Shown: piece by piece, positions 50,606-58,982 of the stretch
Layout: each line of letters begins with the position of its first letter
Numbering within the stretch: position 1 is the first letter of the stretch
Origin: Halodurantibacterium flavum
Lineage (GTDB): Bacteria > Pseudomonadota > Alphaproteobacteria > Rhodobacterales > Rhodobacteraceae
NCBI RefSeq assembly: GCF_042681825.1
Contig: NZ_JBHUGH010000009.1
Coordinates: 310,001-374,000, forward strand
Direction: 5' to 3'
DNA length: 64,000 nucleotides
Notes under the pieces: generated by a model
Told to the model about the DNA's origin: nothing
The model's database searches: none
The model's input: the letters and a program-made list of their open reading frames with translations, nothing else
Position numbers and translations under genes: made by a program

Positions 50606-53600
50606 ATGACCGAAGAGGCCCGGCCAGACGGAGCAGAGGCAGGGCCTTCAGACCTTGTCATCTTCGGTGTAGGCGCCTCGGCCGGTGGGTTGGAGGCGTT
50701 TCAGGCGTTGCTGGCGACGCTACGACCCTCGGATGAATTCGCGCTGATCCTGGTGCAGCATCTCGACCCCGAGCATGTGAGCCTTCTGCCCGAAATCCTC
50801 TCCAAACGGACCCGCGCCCCGGTCGTTTCGATCGAGGACGGGATGCAGGTGCAGGCCGGGCATATCTACCTGATCCCGCCCGCCTTCCAGCTGGAAATCG
50901 AGGACCGTACCCTGCGTCTGGTCGAGTTCACCGACCCCCGCGGAATGCGCAGACCCATCGACAAGTTCTTCGAAAGCCTTGCCCGCGCCCATGGACAACA
51001 GGCCGCGGTCGTGGTGCTCTCGGGCACCGGCAGCGACGGCAGCCAGGGGGTGCGCGCGATCAAGGAGGCCGGTGGCCTCGTCTTTGCGCAGGAACCGCGC
51101 GAGGCGCGTTACGACGGAATGCCCCGCAGCGCCATCGCGACCGAGGCGGTGGACATGGTGCTGCCGGTGGGCGACATGATGCCGGTCCTGCGGGATTTCC
51201 ACGACCGTCGGCGCGGCATCGCCCCCGCCATCGAAAGCGACGCCGAGTTTCTGGAAAAGGTCGTCAAGAACGTCCGCTACCGCACCGGCCACGACTTTTC
51301 CGGCTACAAGCATGCGACGATCCTGCGCCGGGTGTCGTTGCGCATGTCCGTGCTGGGGTTGGACGAACCCTCGGACTATCTGCGCGAACTGGTGCAGAAC
51401 AAGCGCGAGGCCGAGCGCCTTTACCGCGACCTTCTGATAAACGTCACCTGCTTTTTCCGCGATCCCGAGGTGTTCGAAACGCTGCGCACCCGGCTGATCC
51501 CGGAAATCCTTGCCGGCAAGGGGATGGATGACGAACTGCGCGTCTGGGTCCCCGGTTGCGCCACGGGTCAGGAGGCCTATTCCATCGCCATCCTGATCGC
51601 CGAGGCGATGGAGCGGACCGACATCCGCCCCCGCGTCGCGATCTTCGGCACCGATATCGACGACGAAGCGCTCGATATCGCGCGGCGCGGGTCCTATCCG
51701 AACTCGATCATCACCGAGGTGCCCCATAACCTGCTCGAACGGTATTTCACGCCCACGCGCCACGGCTATGACGTTGCAGGCCCCTTGCGCGACATGGTGC
51801 GCTTTTCCAGCCAGAGCCTGATCAAGGATCCGCCCTTTTCCAAGCTCGACCTGCTGAGCTGCCGCAACCTGATGATCTATTTCAGCCAGAACCTTCAGGA
51901 ACTGGCGACCCGCATCTTTCACTATGCGCTGCGCCCCGGCGGCTACCTGATCATGGGCCCGAGCGAGACGCCCCGCGCCGAGGATGACAGCTTTCGCGAG
52001 ATCGCGGCGGGGCAGCGGGTCTATCGCCGGAACAGCGCGCCGGCCCGCCCGCTCGACCTGCCGCGCGCCTATCGTCCGTCGCTCCTGGCGATGCCCGAGG
52101 ATGCGCCGGAGACCGAGGCACCCCGCCTTGCGATGCCGGTTAATGTAGCGAATGCGCTGCTGGCGCGGCACGCCCCGGCCTTTCTGATCGTCGGCTCGGG
52201 CGATGAGGTCCAGATGGTCGGCCCCGGCGCCGAACGTTTCGTCAAGGTGCCCAGCGGGCCAGTATCGCTCGGCCTGCGCAAGCTGATCCTGCCCGCGCTG
52301 GAGCCGGCGGTAAGGCGGCTATTGACCGGGTTGACGCTGGGCAAGGGCAGCCATCGGCAGATCGAGGTGGCCGATCTTGGCCCCGACATGCCGCCCCGGC
52401 TCCTGCTGTCCGCCGAGGATATAGGCGAGGGCGAACGGCTCGTGACCTTCCGGCCGCTGACCTCGGACACGCCGCGGGACGACGATGCCGAGGCGCGGAT
52501 CGTCATCGACGAGGCCTATGTGGGCCAGCTTGAGGACGAGCTGGAGGATGCCCGCCAGACCATCCGCACCACGATCGAAGAGCTGGAGACCTCGAACGAG
52601 GAGCTGAAAAGCTCCAACGAAGAAATGATGTCGATGAACGAAGAGCTTCAATCGGCAAACGAAGAGCTTTCGACGACCAACGAAGAGCTTCAGAACAAGG
52701 TCCGGGAACTGAACGAGGCGAATGCCGATCTCGCGAACTTTACCGAAAGCACGCAGATCGCGACGGTTTTTCTGGACGACCAGTTCCGGCTGCGCAACTT
52801 CACCCCCGAGGCGGTCGCCTATTTCCGCTTTGTCGAACAGGACCGGGGTCGCGCGCTCGAGGATATCGGGGCGCGTCTCGACATGGCCGCGGTGATGGAG
52901 GCCTGCCGCCGCGTCGCCTCGACGGGCATCTCGGAGGAACGGGAGCTTTCGACGCTTGACGGCAAGGCCGAGGTCTCGGTCCGCTTTGCCCCGTATCGGG
53001 CGGACGGCGTGGGCGCGGGCGGGGTCGTCTTTTCGGTCTTCGACGTCACAACGGTCGCGCGCTATGCCCAGGATCTGGAACGCGCCACCGCCGAGGCCCG
53101 CGCCCGGCTTGAAGAGATCGAGGAGCTTTACACCGTCAGCCCGACCGCGATGGCCCTGATCGGGTCGGACCTTTGCTATATCCGGGTCAATCCGCATCTC
53201 GCGGAAATCCACGGCTTTACCGTCGAGGAACATATCGGCCGCCATATCTCGGACATCGTGCCCGAACTGGGCGAGGCCGCCATCCGCCCGGTGGAAAAGG
53301 TGCTCCGCACTGGCGAGCCGATCCTGCGGCAGGTTGTGCGGGGCAACACCCGCGCCCATCCCGACAGCCCCCGGATATGGGAGGTGGACTGGTACCCGCT
53401 GCGTCAGGGCGGCAAGGTCAGCGCGGTCGGCATGAACGTGCGCGACGTGACCAGCCATGTGGACATGCAGGCCGATCTGCGTCGGATCATGCGCGAACTG
53501 CAGCACCGCGTGAAGAACATGCTGTCGAATGTGATCGCGCTGGTGAACCGGGCCCGGCGGGAAACGGGCGATCCCAAGGTGATCCTTGAAACGCTGGATC

Positions 53601-54151
53601 AGCGGATCAGGGCGCTTGCGCATACGCATAATCTGCTCACGGCGGAAAACTGGGCCTCGACCGCCATTCGCGACGTCCTGACGCCCGAGCTTTTGCAGAT
53701 CTATGGCGATGAGCGGGTGATCCTTCGGGGGCCCGACCTGCGGCTCAATGCGCGGGGAACGCTGGCGGTCGGCATGGCGATCCATGAACTTGCCACCAAT
53801 GCGGCGAAGTATGGGGCCTTCTCGAACTCGACCGGGCGCGTTCAGGTGCAGTGGTCGCGCCTGGACGAAGGCGATGGCGAACGGCTGATCCTGCGCTGGC
53901 GCGAAAAGGACGGCCCCCGCATAGCCCCGCCCGAACGCGAAGGGTTTGGTACGCAGCTTATCCGGTCGCTCATCACCGGTACGATGGGCGGCACCATGCG
54001 GATGGAGTGGGAACCGGAGGGGCTTGAGGCCGTTTTGGATCTGCCTTGGAATGCAGCAACGGAAGTGGATTATGACACAGAGGTGGACCCCCTCCAACCT
54101 TCGCCTCCTCTATCTGGAGGACGAAGCGATTATCGCCCTGGAGACGGTTGA
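50606..54151 (+). CDS. CheB-CheR-PAS-HWE histidine kinase fusion
   Basis: The 1181 residues contain, in order: a CheB methylesterase domain (Ser in G-A-S-A-G-G near 24, His in V-Q-H-L-D-P near 51, Asp in G-T-G-S-D-G near 143); a CheR methyltransferase (G-C-A-T-G-Q-E-A-Y near 317, C-R-N-L-M-I-Y-F near 422); a coiled coil with repeated N-E-E-L units (about 650-715); two PAS domains (about 715-950); and an HWE kinase (L-Q-H-R-V-K-N near 967, H-E-L-A-T-N-A-A-K-Y-G, W-R-E-K-D-G). No receiver precedes CheB. All catalytic marks are present. Such fusions serve stress or light signalling; the receiver that follows overlaps by 80 bp. Confidence 0.93.
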   Translation: MTEEARPDGAEAGPSDLVIFGVGASAGGLEAFQALLATLRPSDEFALILVQHLDPEHVSLLPEILSKRTRAPVVSIEDGMQVQAGHIYLIPPAFQLEIEDRTLRLVEFTDPRGMRRPIDKFFESLARAHGQQAAVVVLSGTGSDGSQGVRAIKEAGGLVFAQEPREARYDGMPRSAIATEAVDMVLPVGDMMPVLRDFHDRRRGIAPAIESDAEFLEKVVKNVRYRTGHDFSGYKHATILRRVSLRMSVLGLDEPSDYLRELVQNKREAERLYRDLLINVTCFFRDPEVFETLRTRLIPEILAGKGMDDELRVWVPGCATGQEAYSIAILIAEAMERTDIRPRVAIFGTDIDDEALDIARRGSYPNSIITEVPHNLLERYFTPTRHGYDVAGPLRDMVRFSSQSLIKDPPFSKLDLLSCRNLMIYFSQNLQELATRIFHYALRPGGYLIMGPSETPRAEDDSFREIAAGQRVYRRNSAPARPLDLPRAYRPSLLAMPEDAPETEAPRLAMPVNVANALLARHAPAFLIVGSGDEVQMVGPGAERFVKVPSGPVSLGLRKLILPALEPAVRRLLTGLTLGKGSHRQIEVADLGPDMPPRLLLSAEDIGEGERLVTFRPLTSDTPRDDDAEARIVIDEAYVGQLEDELEDARQTIRTTIEELETSNEELKSSNEEMMSMNEELQSANEELSTTNEELQNKVRELNEANADLANFTESTQIATVFLDDQFRLRNFTPEAVAYFRFVEQDRGRALEDIGARLDMAAVMEACRRVASTGISEERELSTLDGKAEVSVRFAPYRADGVGAGGVVFSVFDVTTVARYAQDLERATAEARARLEEIEELYTVSPTAMALIGSDLCYIRVNPHLAEIHGFTVEEHIGRHISDIVPELGEAAIRPVEKVLRTGEPILRQVVRGNTRAHPDSPRIWEVDWYPLRQGGKVSAVGMNVRDVTSHVDMQADLRRIMRELQHRVKNMLSNVIALVNRARRETGDPKVILETLDQRIRALAHTHNLLTAENWASTAIRDVLTPELLQIYGDERVILRGPDLRLNARGTLAVGMAIHELATNAAKYGAFSNSTGRVQVQWSRLDEGDGERLILRWREKDGPRIAPPEREGFGTQLIRSLITGTMGGTMRMEWEPEGLEAVLDLPWNAATEVDYDTEVDPLQPSPPLSGGRSDYRPGDG

Positions 54152-54455
54152 CACCCTCTTTGACCTGGGCTTCGAGCAGGTGGAACAGGTCTATACGCTT
54201 GAGGCCGCCGCCGAGGCGGTCGCCCGCGCAAAACCCGATATCGCCCTACTCGACGTGAACCTCAGCCATGGGCGGACGTCGTTCGAGCTTTCGGAAAAGC
54301 TGCTTGCCGATGGTGTTCCGGTGGTGATGGCGACGGGATATTCCCGGTCGAACCTGCCCGTTCATCCCGATGTGGCGGTGATCGAAAAACCGATCACGCC
54401 CACGCAACTGGACGAGGCGTTGCGTCAGGCCTGGGCTTCCCGTCACGCCGGGTGA
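54072..54455 (+). CDS. Stand-alone receiver overlapping the HWE kinase
   Basis: This 127-residue receiver has L-E-D-E, the phospho-acceptor Asp in A-L-L-D-V-N-L, a switch Thr in M-A-T-G-Y and Lys in I-E-K-P-I. It belongs to the small receivers that accompany HWE kinases. It starts at ATG 54072 inside the kinase gene, so the two frames share 80 bases; the GGAAGTGG site lies in the kinase coding sequence. Coupled translation suggests a dedicated pair. Confidence 0.9.
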   Translation: MTQRWTPSNLRLLYLEDEAIIALETVDTLFDLGFEQVEQVYTLEAAAEAVARAKPDIALLDVNLSHGRTSFELSEKLLADGVPVVMATGYSRSNLPVHPDVAVIEKPITPTQLDEALRQAWASRHAG

Positions 54456-54509
54456 CAGGCCGGGCGACGGGCCGGGGGCAACGGGCGCCGATAAATCGGC
54501 GTGATCTGG

Positions 54510-54534
54510 GGAACAACTCCACCCCGCCGGGGTT
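54510..54534 (+). promoter_or_regulatory. GGAAC-N16-GGTT promoter candidate
   Basis: GGAAC (54510-54514) and GGTT (54531-54534) are 16 bases apart, one base off the EcfG consensus, with the next start codon at 54570. Confidence 0.4.
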
Positions 54535-54569
54535 TTGTCGAAAAGCAGAACACCGAGCAGCCCAGGCCA

Positions 54570-54986
54570 ATGATACATGACTCTCCCATAGAAGCCCTGT
54601 TGCAGGCGCTCGATCAGAGTGTCTTTTCGATGGAGGCCCATCGCCGTCGCGGTGCTACCCTGCCGGTGCCGGGGATGCTCGCCGCACGCCGTCGCGCTGC
54701 GGCCACGCTTCGGGCCGCGCTGCGGTATGGCGCCAAATCCGAATTTTCGCTGCATTCCCGCCCTTGCCAGAAATCGGAGGTGGCCCTGATCGAAGGGGAG
54801 CGGAATATCCTGAAGCTTTACGAGCGCGCGCTTGCCGCCACCCATAGCGACGCGCCGGAATTCCGCCTGATCGACGAACAGCGGATCTCGCTGCGGAACA
54901 TGCTGGCCGAGATGCCGAACGAAGCCCTGCAGATCCCGCGAGCGCCCCATCGCGGCGCGCAGGGGGCGCATAAGCTGATAGGCTGA
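54570..54986 (+). CDS. Small helical protein, possibly ferritin-like (DUF2383/PA2169 type)
   Basis: I do not firmly recognise this 138-residue protein. It is predicted all-helical and rich in Glu, Arg and Ala. The second half (E-G-E-R-N-I-L-K-L-Y-E-R-A-L then L-I-D-E-Q) resembles the last two helices of DUF2383 ferritin-like proteins, a weak match. An upstream in-frame ATG at 54501 overlaps the candidate promoter, so I start at 54570. Position behind a GGAAC-type promoter and before sodC fits a stress protein. The C-terminal 20 residues are basic. Confidence 0.5.
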   Translation: MIHDSPIEALLQALDQSVFSMEAHRRRGATLPVPGMLAARRRAAATLRAALRYGAKSEFSLHSRPCQKSEVALIEGERNILKLYERALAATHSDAPEFRLIDEQRISLRNMLAEMPNEALQIPRAPHRGAQGAHKLIG

Positions 54987-55008
54987 CCCGCCGACAAGAG
55001 GCACGGCA

Positions 55009-55033
55009 GGAACATCGAGCGTTGTTCAGGGTT
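55009..55033 (+). promoter_or_regulatory. GGAAC-N16-GGTT promoter candidate for sodC
   Basis: GGAAC (55009-55013) and GGTT (55030-55033) are 16 bases apart, the same elements as at 54510, and lie 35 bases before the sodC start codon. Confidence 0.4.
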
Positions 55034-55068
55034 CAGCATCTCCATAGCCTGACCGAAGGAGATATCCC

Positions 55069-55587
55069 ATGTCACGCCGCTTCAGCCTGTCCTGCGCAGG
55101 CGCATCCCTTGCAGCCTTGCTCGTCGCCGCACCTGCCATCGCGCAGGAGGCCAGCGCAACCTTCCTCAGCCCCGACGGGACGGAACTTGGCACCGCCACG
55201 CTGAGCGAGGCGGCCGAGGGCGGCGTTCTGGTGACGCTGGATGTCGGCGGCCTCCCGCCGTCAGCCTGGGTCGCCTTCCATGTGCATGAGACGGGCGAAT
55301 GTGACCCCGAAACCGACCATGAGTCTGCCGGTGGCCACTTCAACCCCGACGACAGCGCGCATGGCTATTTCGCCGAAGGTGGCCCCCATGCGGGCGACAT
55401 GCCGAACCAATATGTCGATGGCGACGGAATGCTGCGCGCTGAGGTCTTCAACAGCTATATCACCCTTGCCGAGGGCGAGACATCGGTGATGGGCCGCGCG
55501 CTGATGATCCATGCCGACCCGGACGACTATGAAAGCCAGCCCACGGGCGATGCGGGCGACCGGATCGCCTGCGCGGTGATCGAATGA
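55069..55587 (+). CDS. sodC: Periplasmic Cu/Zn superoxide dismutase
   Basis: SodC dismutates superoxide in the periplasm. The 172 residues start with a signal peptide (cleavage near A-I-A, about residue 25). Metal ligands are seen as His71, His73, His90, His98, His107 and His148; Arg165 gates the active site, and Cys78 with Cys168 should form the disulfide. An AAGGAGATAT site precedes the ATG. A 13-bp hairpin terminator closes the gene, so with the promoter at 55009 it is a single-gene unit. Confidence 0.93.
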   Translation: MSRRFSLSCAGASLAALLVAAPAIAQEASATFLSPDGTELGTATLSEAAEGGVLVTLDVGGLPPSAWVAFHVHETGECDPETDHESAGGHFNPDDSAHGYFAEGGPHAGDMPNQYVDGDGMLRAEVFNSYITLAEGETSVMGRALMIHADPDDYESQPTGDAGDRIACAVIE

Positions 55588-55589
55588 TC

Positions 55590-55625
55590 AAATGCGCCCC
55601 GGCACCTCACGCCCGGGGCGCATTT
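55590..55625 (+). terminator. Terminator of sodC
   Basis: A perfect 13-bp inverted repeat (55590-55602 with 55613-55625), GC-rich in the middle and ending in TTT followed by CCTT, begins three bases after the sodC stop. Confidence 0.8.
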
Positions 55626-55696
55626 CCTTGAAGCGGTGCCCGCGCGCGCTAGTCTGATCGTCGTTTGAGGATCGACCCAATGAACAGGACCGCTAC

Positions 55697-56659
55697 ATGA
55701 CCTTTGCCCGCGCCCTTTCCGGCCGCCGTCTTTCCGCCTCTGCCCTTTGTCTTTCCGTGCTGCTGCCCCTGCCCGCAGTTGCTGCCGATCCGGAGACTTG
55801 TTCCACAATCCGCCTTTCCGATCCCGGCTGGACGGATATCACGGCGACCAATGCGGTGGCGGCGGTCCTGCTGGAGGGGCTGGGTTACACGCCGGAAATC
55901 CGCAACCTTTCCGTCCCGATCGGCTACGAGGCCATCCGCAACGGTGACATCGACGTGTTTCTTGGAAACTGGATGCCCGCGCAGCAGCATTTCATCGACG
56001 ACCTGAACGCAGCGAATGCGGTGGAGGTTCTGGCGCGCAATCTGGAAGGCGCGGTTTTCACGCTTGCCGTGAACCCTGCGGGGGCAGAACTGGGCGTGGC
56101 CGATTTCGCGGATCTCTCGGACCATGCAGATGCGTTCAACCGCACCATCTACGGGATCGAGCCCGGCGCGCCCGCCAACGAGAACATCCGCAACATGATC
56201 GAGTCGGGCGATTTCGATCTGTCGGACTGGACCTTGATGGAATCCGGTGAGCAGGCGATGCTTGCCCAGGTGCAGCGCAACGACAGGGCGGGCCGGCCGG
56301 CGGTCTTTCTCGCCTGGGCGCCGCATCCGATGAACACGGCCATCGACATTACCTATCTCTCGGGCGGCGACGATTATTTCGGGCCGGACTATGGCGGCGC
56401 CGAGGTCTTTACGCTGGCACGGACGGGCTGGTCTGATGAATGTCCCAATGCGGCGACCTTCTTCGGAAACCTCGTCTTTGAGCTGGAGATGGAGAACGCC
56501 CTGATGGGGGCGATCCTGGATGAAGGCGCCGATCCGCAGGATGCTGCCCGCGACTGGATAAGCGAGAATCCCGCTGTTCTCGAAACGTGGCTGGACGGCG
56601 TGACCACCCTTTCAGGGGAACCTGGTCTGCCGGCGGTTCAGGGCGCGCTGGGGCTCTGA
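55697..56659 (+). CDS. choX: Choline ABC-transporter binding protein ChoX
   Basis: ChoX is the periplasmic receptor of a choline/betaine importer. The 320 residues have a signal peptide (about residues 1-28) and the family pattern: D-P-G-W-T-D-I near residue 43, G-N-W-M-P near 90 and an A-W-A-P-H-P strand near 205, which supply the aromatic box for the trimethylammonium group. The permease and ATPase genes choW and choV are not adjacent: the sodC unit is upstream and the downstream gene is convergent with a 4-base gap. It is thus an orphan receptor here. Confidence 0.9.
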   Translation: MTFARALSGRRLSASALCLSVLLPLPAVAADPETCSTIRLSDPGWTDITATNAVAAVLLEGLGYTPEIRNLSVPIGYEAIRNGDIDVFLGNWMPAQQHFIDDLNAANAVEVLARNLEGAVFTLAVNPAGAELGVADFADLSDHADAFNRTIYGIEPGAPANENIRNMIESGDFDLSDWTLMESGEQAMLAQVQRNDRAGRPAVFLAWAPHPMNTAIDITYLSGGDDYFGPDYGGAEVFTLARTGWSDECPNAATFFGNLVFELEMENALMGAILDEGADPQDAARDWISENPAVLETWLDGVTTLSGEPGLPAVQGALGL

Positions 56660-56663
56660 CGGA

Positions 56664-58880
56664 TCAGCCGCAATGGTCGGGGCGCGGTGCTGCGGGGCTC
56701 GCCATCTCTGTCATAAGGCGTGCAAGCTGCGCAGCTTCCAGCGGGCGCGCAAGCAGAAAGCCTTGAAATAGGTGACATCCGAGCTGGGCCAGGCGGTGTC
56801 GTTGTCCCTTGCTCTCGACCCCTTCTGCGATGATCGAGAGACCGGCGGCCCGGGCGCTCGTGCAGAATGCCTTGACCAGCGCGTCGTTAGCCCCGTCCAT
56901 ACCGAGCCGCGCGATCAGCATCCGGTCAAGCCGGATCGCATTCACGCCCGTTGCCTTTTCCATGACAGCCGGATCGGAGTCGGGGGTCACACGCAGGATC
57001 AATGTGACATCGGCCGCGCGCAGGGCGTCCAGGTTGTCGGCAACCGCCCCGGTCCGGACCAACGCGTCTTCGGTCAGTTCCAATGCGACGCGCGACGTCG
57101 GCAGGCCCGCCTCGCGTGCTGTCGTCAGCACCACGTCAGCAAAACCTTCTTGCGCAAACTGACGCGAAGAAATGCTGAAGGCGAGCTGCGGCAACCCCAC
57201 ATCCGCGGCAAAGCGCATCCCTTTCTGCATCAGAAAGCGCCCCAGTTCGGAAATGATGCCGCGTTCCTCGGCGATATTGACAAAGATGTCGGGCGAGAGC
57301 TGGCCGTGAACCGGATGATCCCAGCGGGCCAGAGCCTTTGCAGCCACGAGACGGTTTTCCGAGTCAACGCGCGGCTGATATACCAGACGCAGATCCTTTC
57401 CCTGCAGCAGCGCGGTGCGGATATCGACCTCCATCTCCTGGCACCGTTTTTCTATTTCTTCGCTCTCTTCGGTAAAGATCCGGTATCCCCCGCGTCCGCT
57501 GTGCTTTGCCTGATAAAGCGCCGCATCGACGCGCCGCAACAGTTCGTCCTTGCCAAGATCGGATGTGTCGCACCGCACCGCACCGATACTGACGCCGATA
57601 TGCGCGGGGCCGACTGCAAGCGCATAGGGTTCAGAGACGGAACCGATGATCCGACGGCAGAGATCCTCAAGCTCCTGTGGCGGCAGCCGCCCGATGACGA
57701 GCACTGAAAACTCGTCCCCGCCGATCCGCGCGACCATGTCGTCCCGCCGCAACAGACCGGTAAGCCGCCGGCTGACCTGCTTGAGCAATTCGTCCCCCGC
57801 CGGATGGCCCATAGCATCGTTCACGGTCTTGAAGCGGTCGAGATCGAGGCTCAGCAAGGTCACGGGCGGACCGCCCTTTCGCAACGCGTCCAATGCCTCG
57901 GTCAGGCGCTGGTCGAAATAGATCCGGTTCGGGAGGCCTGTCAGCGCATCATGCAACGACAGGAACCGGGCCTGTGCCTCGCGCAGTTCCAGCTGATGGG
58001 ACGTCCGCAGGAGATGGCGCACCACGTTGAAGAGCAGCAGAAACCCCGCCAGCGTCGCCACCACCAGGGCAGGAAGCACCTCGATCAGGATCTGGCGTCC
58101 CGGCCGCAGGATCGTCCACGAATATTGCGCAACGACATCCCCCGAAGGCCCCAGGATCGGGATCGAGAGCCTGTCCCGCGATCCTGGCGTGCCCGCGGGC
58201 TCGAACCTCGGATCGCGCAGTTCGAACGTCTCGGCCACCTTGTCGGCCAACGACTGATCCAGGTGCCGGATCACGACATGAATGAATTCGGTCCCGGGCG
58301 TCTGTGGCACATTACCCGAATCCGACAAAACCGGCATCACGCTTGCGATATAGCCCAGCCCCCGCCCCGGAAGCACGGCGGTTTCGGAAATGTCGCCGAT
58401 CGCGGCGTTCGAATCCTCCATTCCCATCGACGCCTCGGCCATCCTGCCGCGCAGGGTGCGGAAGACGGGAATGACCTCTTCGGCGATCTCGTCGAAACGA
58501 TCCGCTGGGATCGTCTCACCACCGCGCGAGGCATAGACGGAGGTGCCCCGCGGGCCGAGAACATAGGTCTCATCATGCCCGAAGTAGTTCTGCATCCAGA
58601 CGCCAATATTCACCGCCGTCCAGGCCATGTCGCCTTCGCGCAGTCGCAGTACGGCGTCGTCCCAGAAGGTCACGCTACGCTGTTCGTATTCCAGGTTCCA
58701 GGCCTGGGCGGCAAAGCTGCGCTCGGCCACCCGCGTCTCCCGCTCGACCGCGGCGGCATCGATCCGATTGATCGCCGTCCAGCCGAGGATGAAAACGGTG
58801 ACCAAGCCAACAAGAAAAATGGTGATGACGGTCATCACCACCTGCCTTGAAAACGTGCCTTTTTTGCGTGCCGCCGCCAT
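56664..58880 (-). CDS. CHASE4-type membrane GGDEF protein with decayed EAL domain
   Basis: The 738 residues have two membrane helices (about 15-36 and 265-290) around a CHASE4-like periplasmic domain (F-W-D-D-A-V near 70). GGDEF is intact (I-G-G-D-E-F near 387, with an R-R-D-D inhibitory site before it), so cyclic di-GMP synthesis is expected. The EAL domain is broken: the E of E-A-L is Lys (K-A-L-A-R-W near 515), the N-L-S strand reads S-I-S-S, and the metal-binding D-D-F-G-T-G segment is replaced. Only E-L-T-E-D remains. The C-terminal half may bind ligand without hydrolysing it. Confidence 0.9.
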   Translation of the reverse strand: MAAARKKGTFSRQVVMTVITIFLVGLVTVFILGWTAINRIDAAAVERETRVAERSFAAQAWNLEYEQRSVTFWDDAVLRLREGDMAWTAVNIGVWMQNYFGHDETYVLGPRGTSVYASRGGETIPADRFDEIAEEVIPVFRTLRGRMAEASMGMEDSNAAIGDISETAVLPGRGLGYIASVMPVLSDSGNVPQTPGTEFIHVVIRHLDQSLADKVAETFELRDPRFEPAGTPGSRDRLSIPILGPSGDVVAQYSWTILRPGRQILIEVLPALVVATLAGFLLLFNVVRHLLRTSHQLELREAQARFLSLHDALTGLPNRIYFDQRLTEALDALRKGGPPVTLLSLDLDRFKTVNDAMGHPAGDELLKQVSRRLTGLLRRDDMVARIGGDEFSVLVIGRLPPQELEDLCRRIIGSVSEPYALAVGPAHIGVSIGAVRCDTSDLGKDELLRRVDAALYQAKHSGRGGYRIFTEESEEIEKRCQEMEVDIRTALLQGKDLRLVYQPRVDSENRLVAAKALARWDHPVHGQLSPDIFVNIAEERGIISELGRFLMQKGMRFAADVGLPQLAFSISSRQFAQEGFADVVLTTAREAGLPTSRVALELTEDALVRTGAVADNLDALRAADVTLILRVTPDSDPAVMEKATGVNAIRLDRMLIARLGMDGANDALVKAFCTSARAAGLSIIAEGVESKGQRHRLAQLGCHLFQGFLLARPLEAAQLARLMTEMASPAAPRPDHCG

Positions 58881-58982
58881 GCCTTCCCCCGCGCGGCGAG
58901 ATTAGGGTGGACGCAAGCACATGAAAACACGGAAAGACGGTTACATACTTATGCGCATCCCGTGCGCGTAAGAGGGCGCCGG

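Noticed and set aside
50720..54097. Two long antisense frames opposite the CheB-CheR-PAS-HWE gene
   Set aside because: Same reasoning: the sense protein has all catalytic motifs, and the antisense products are low-complexity and unlike any family.
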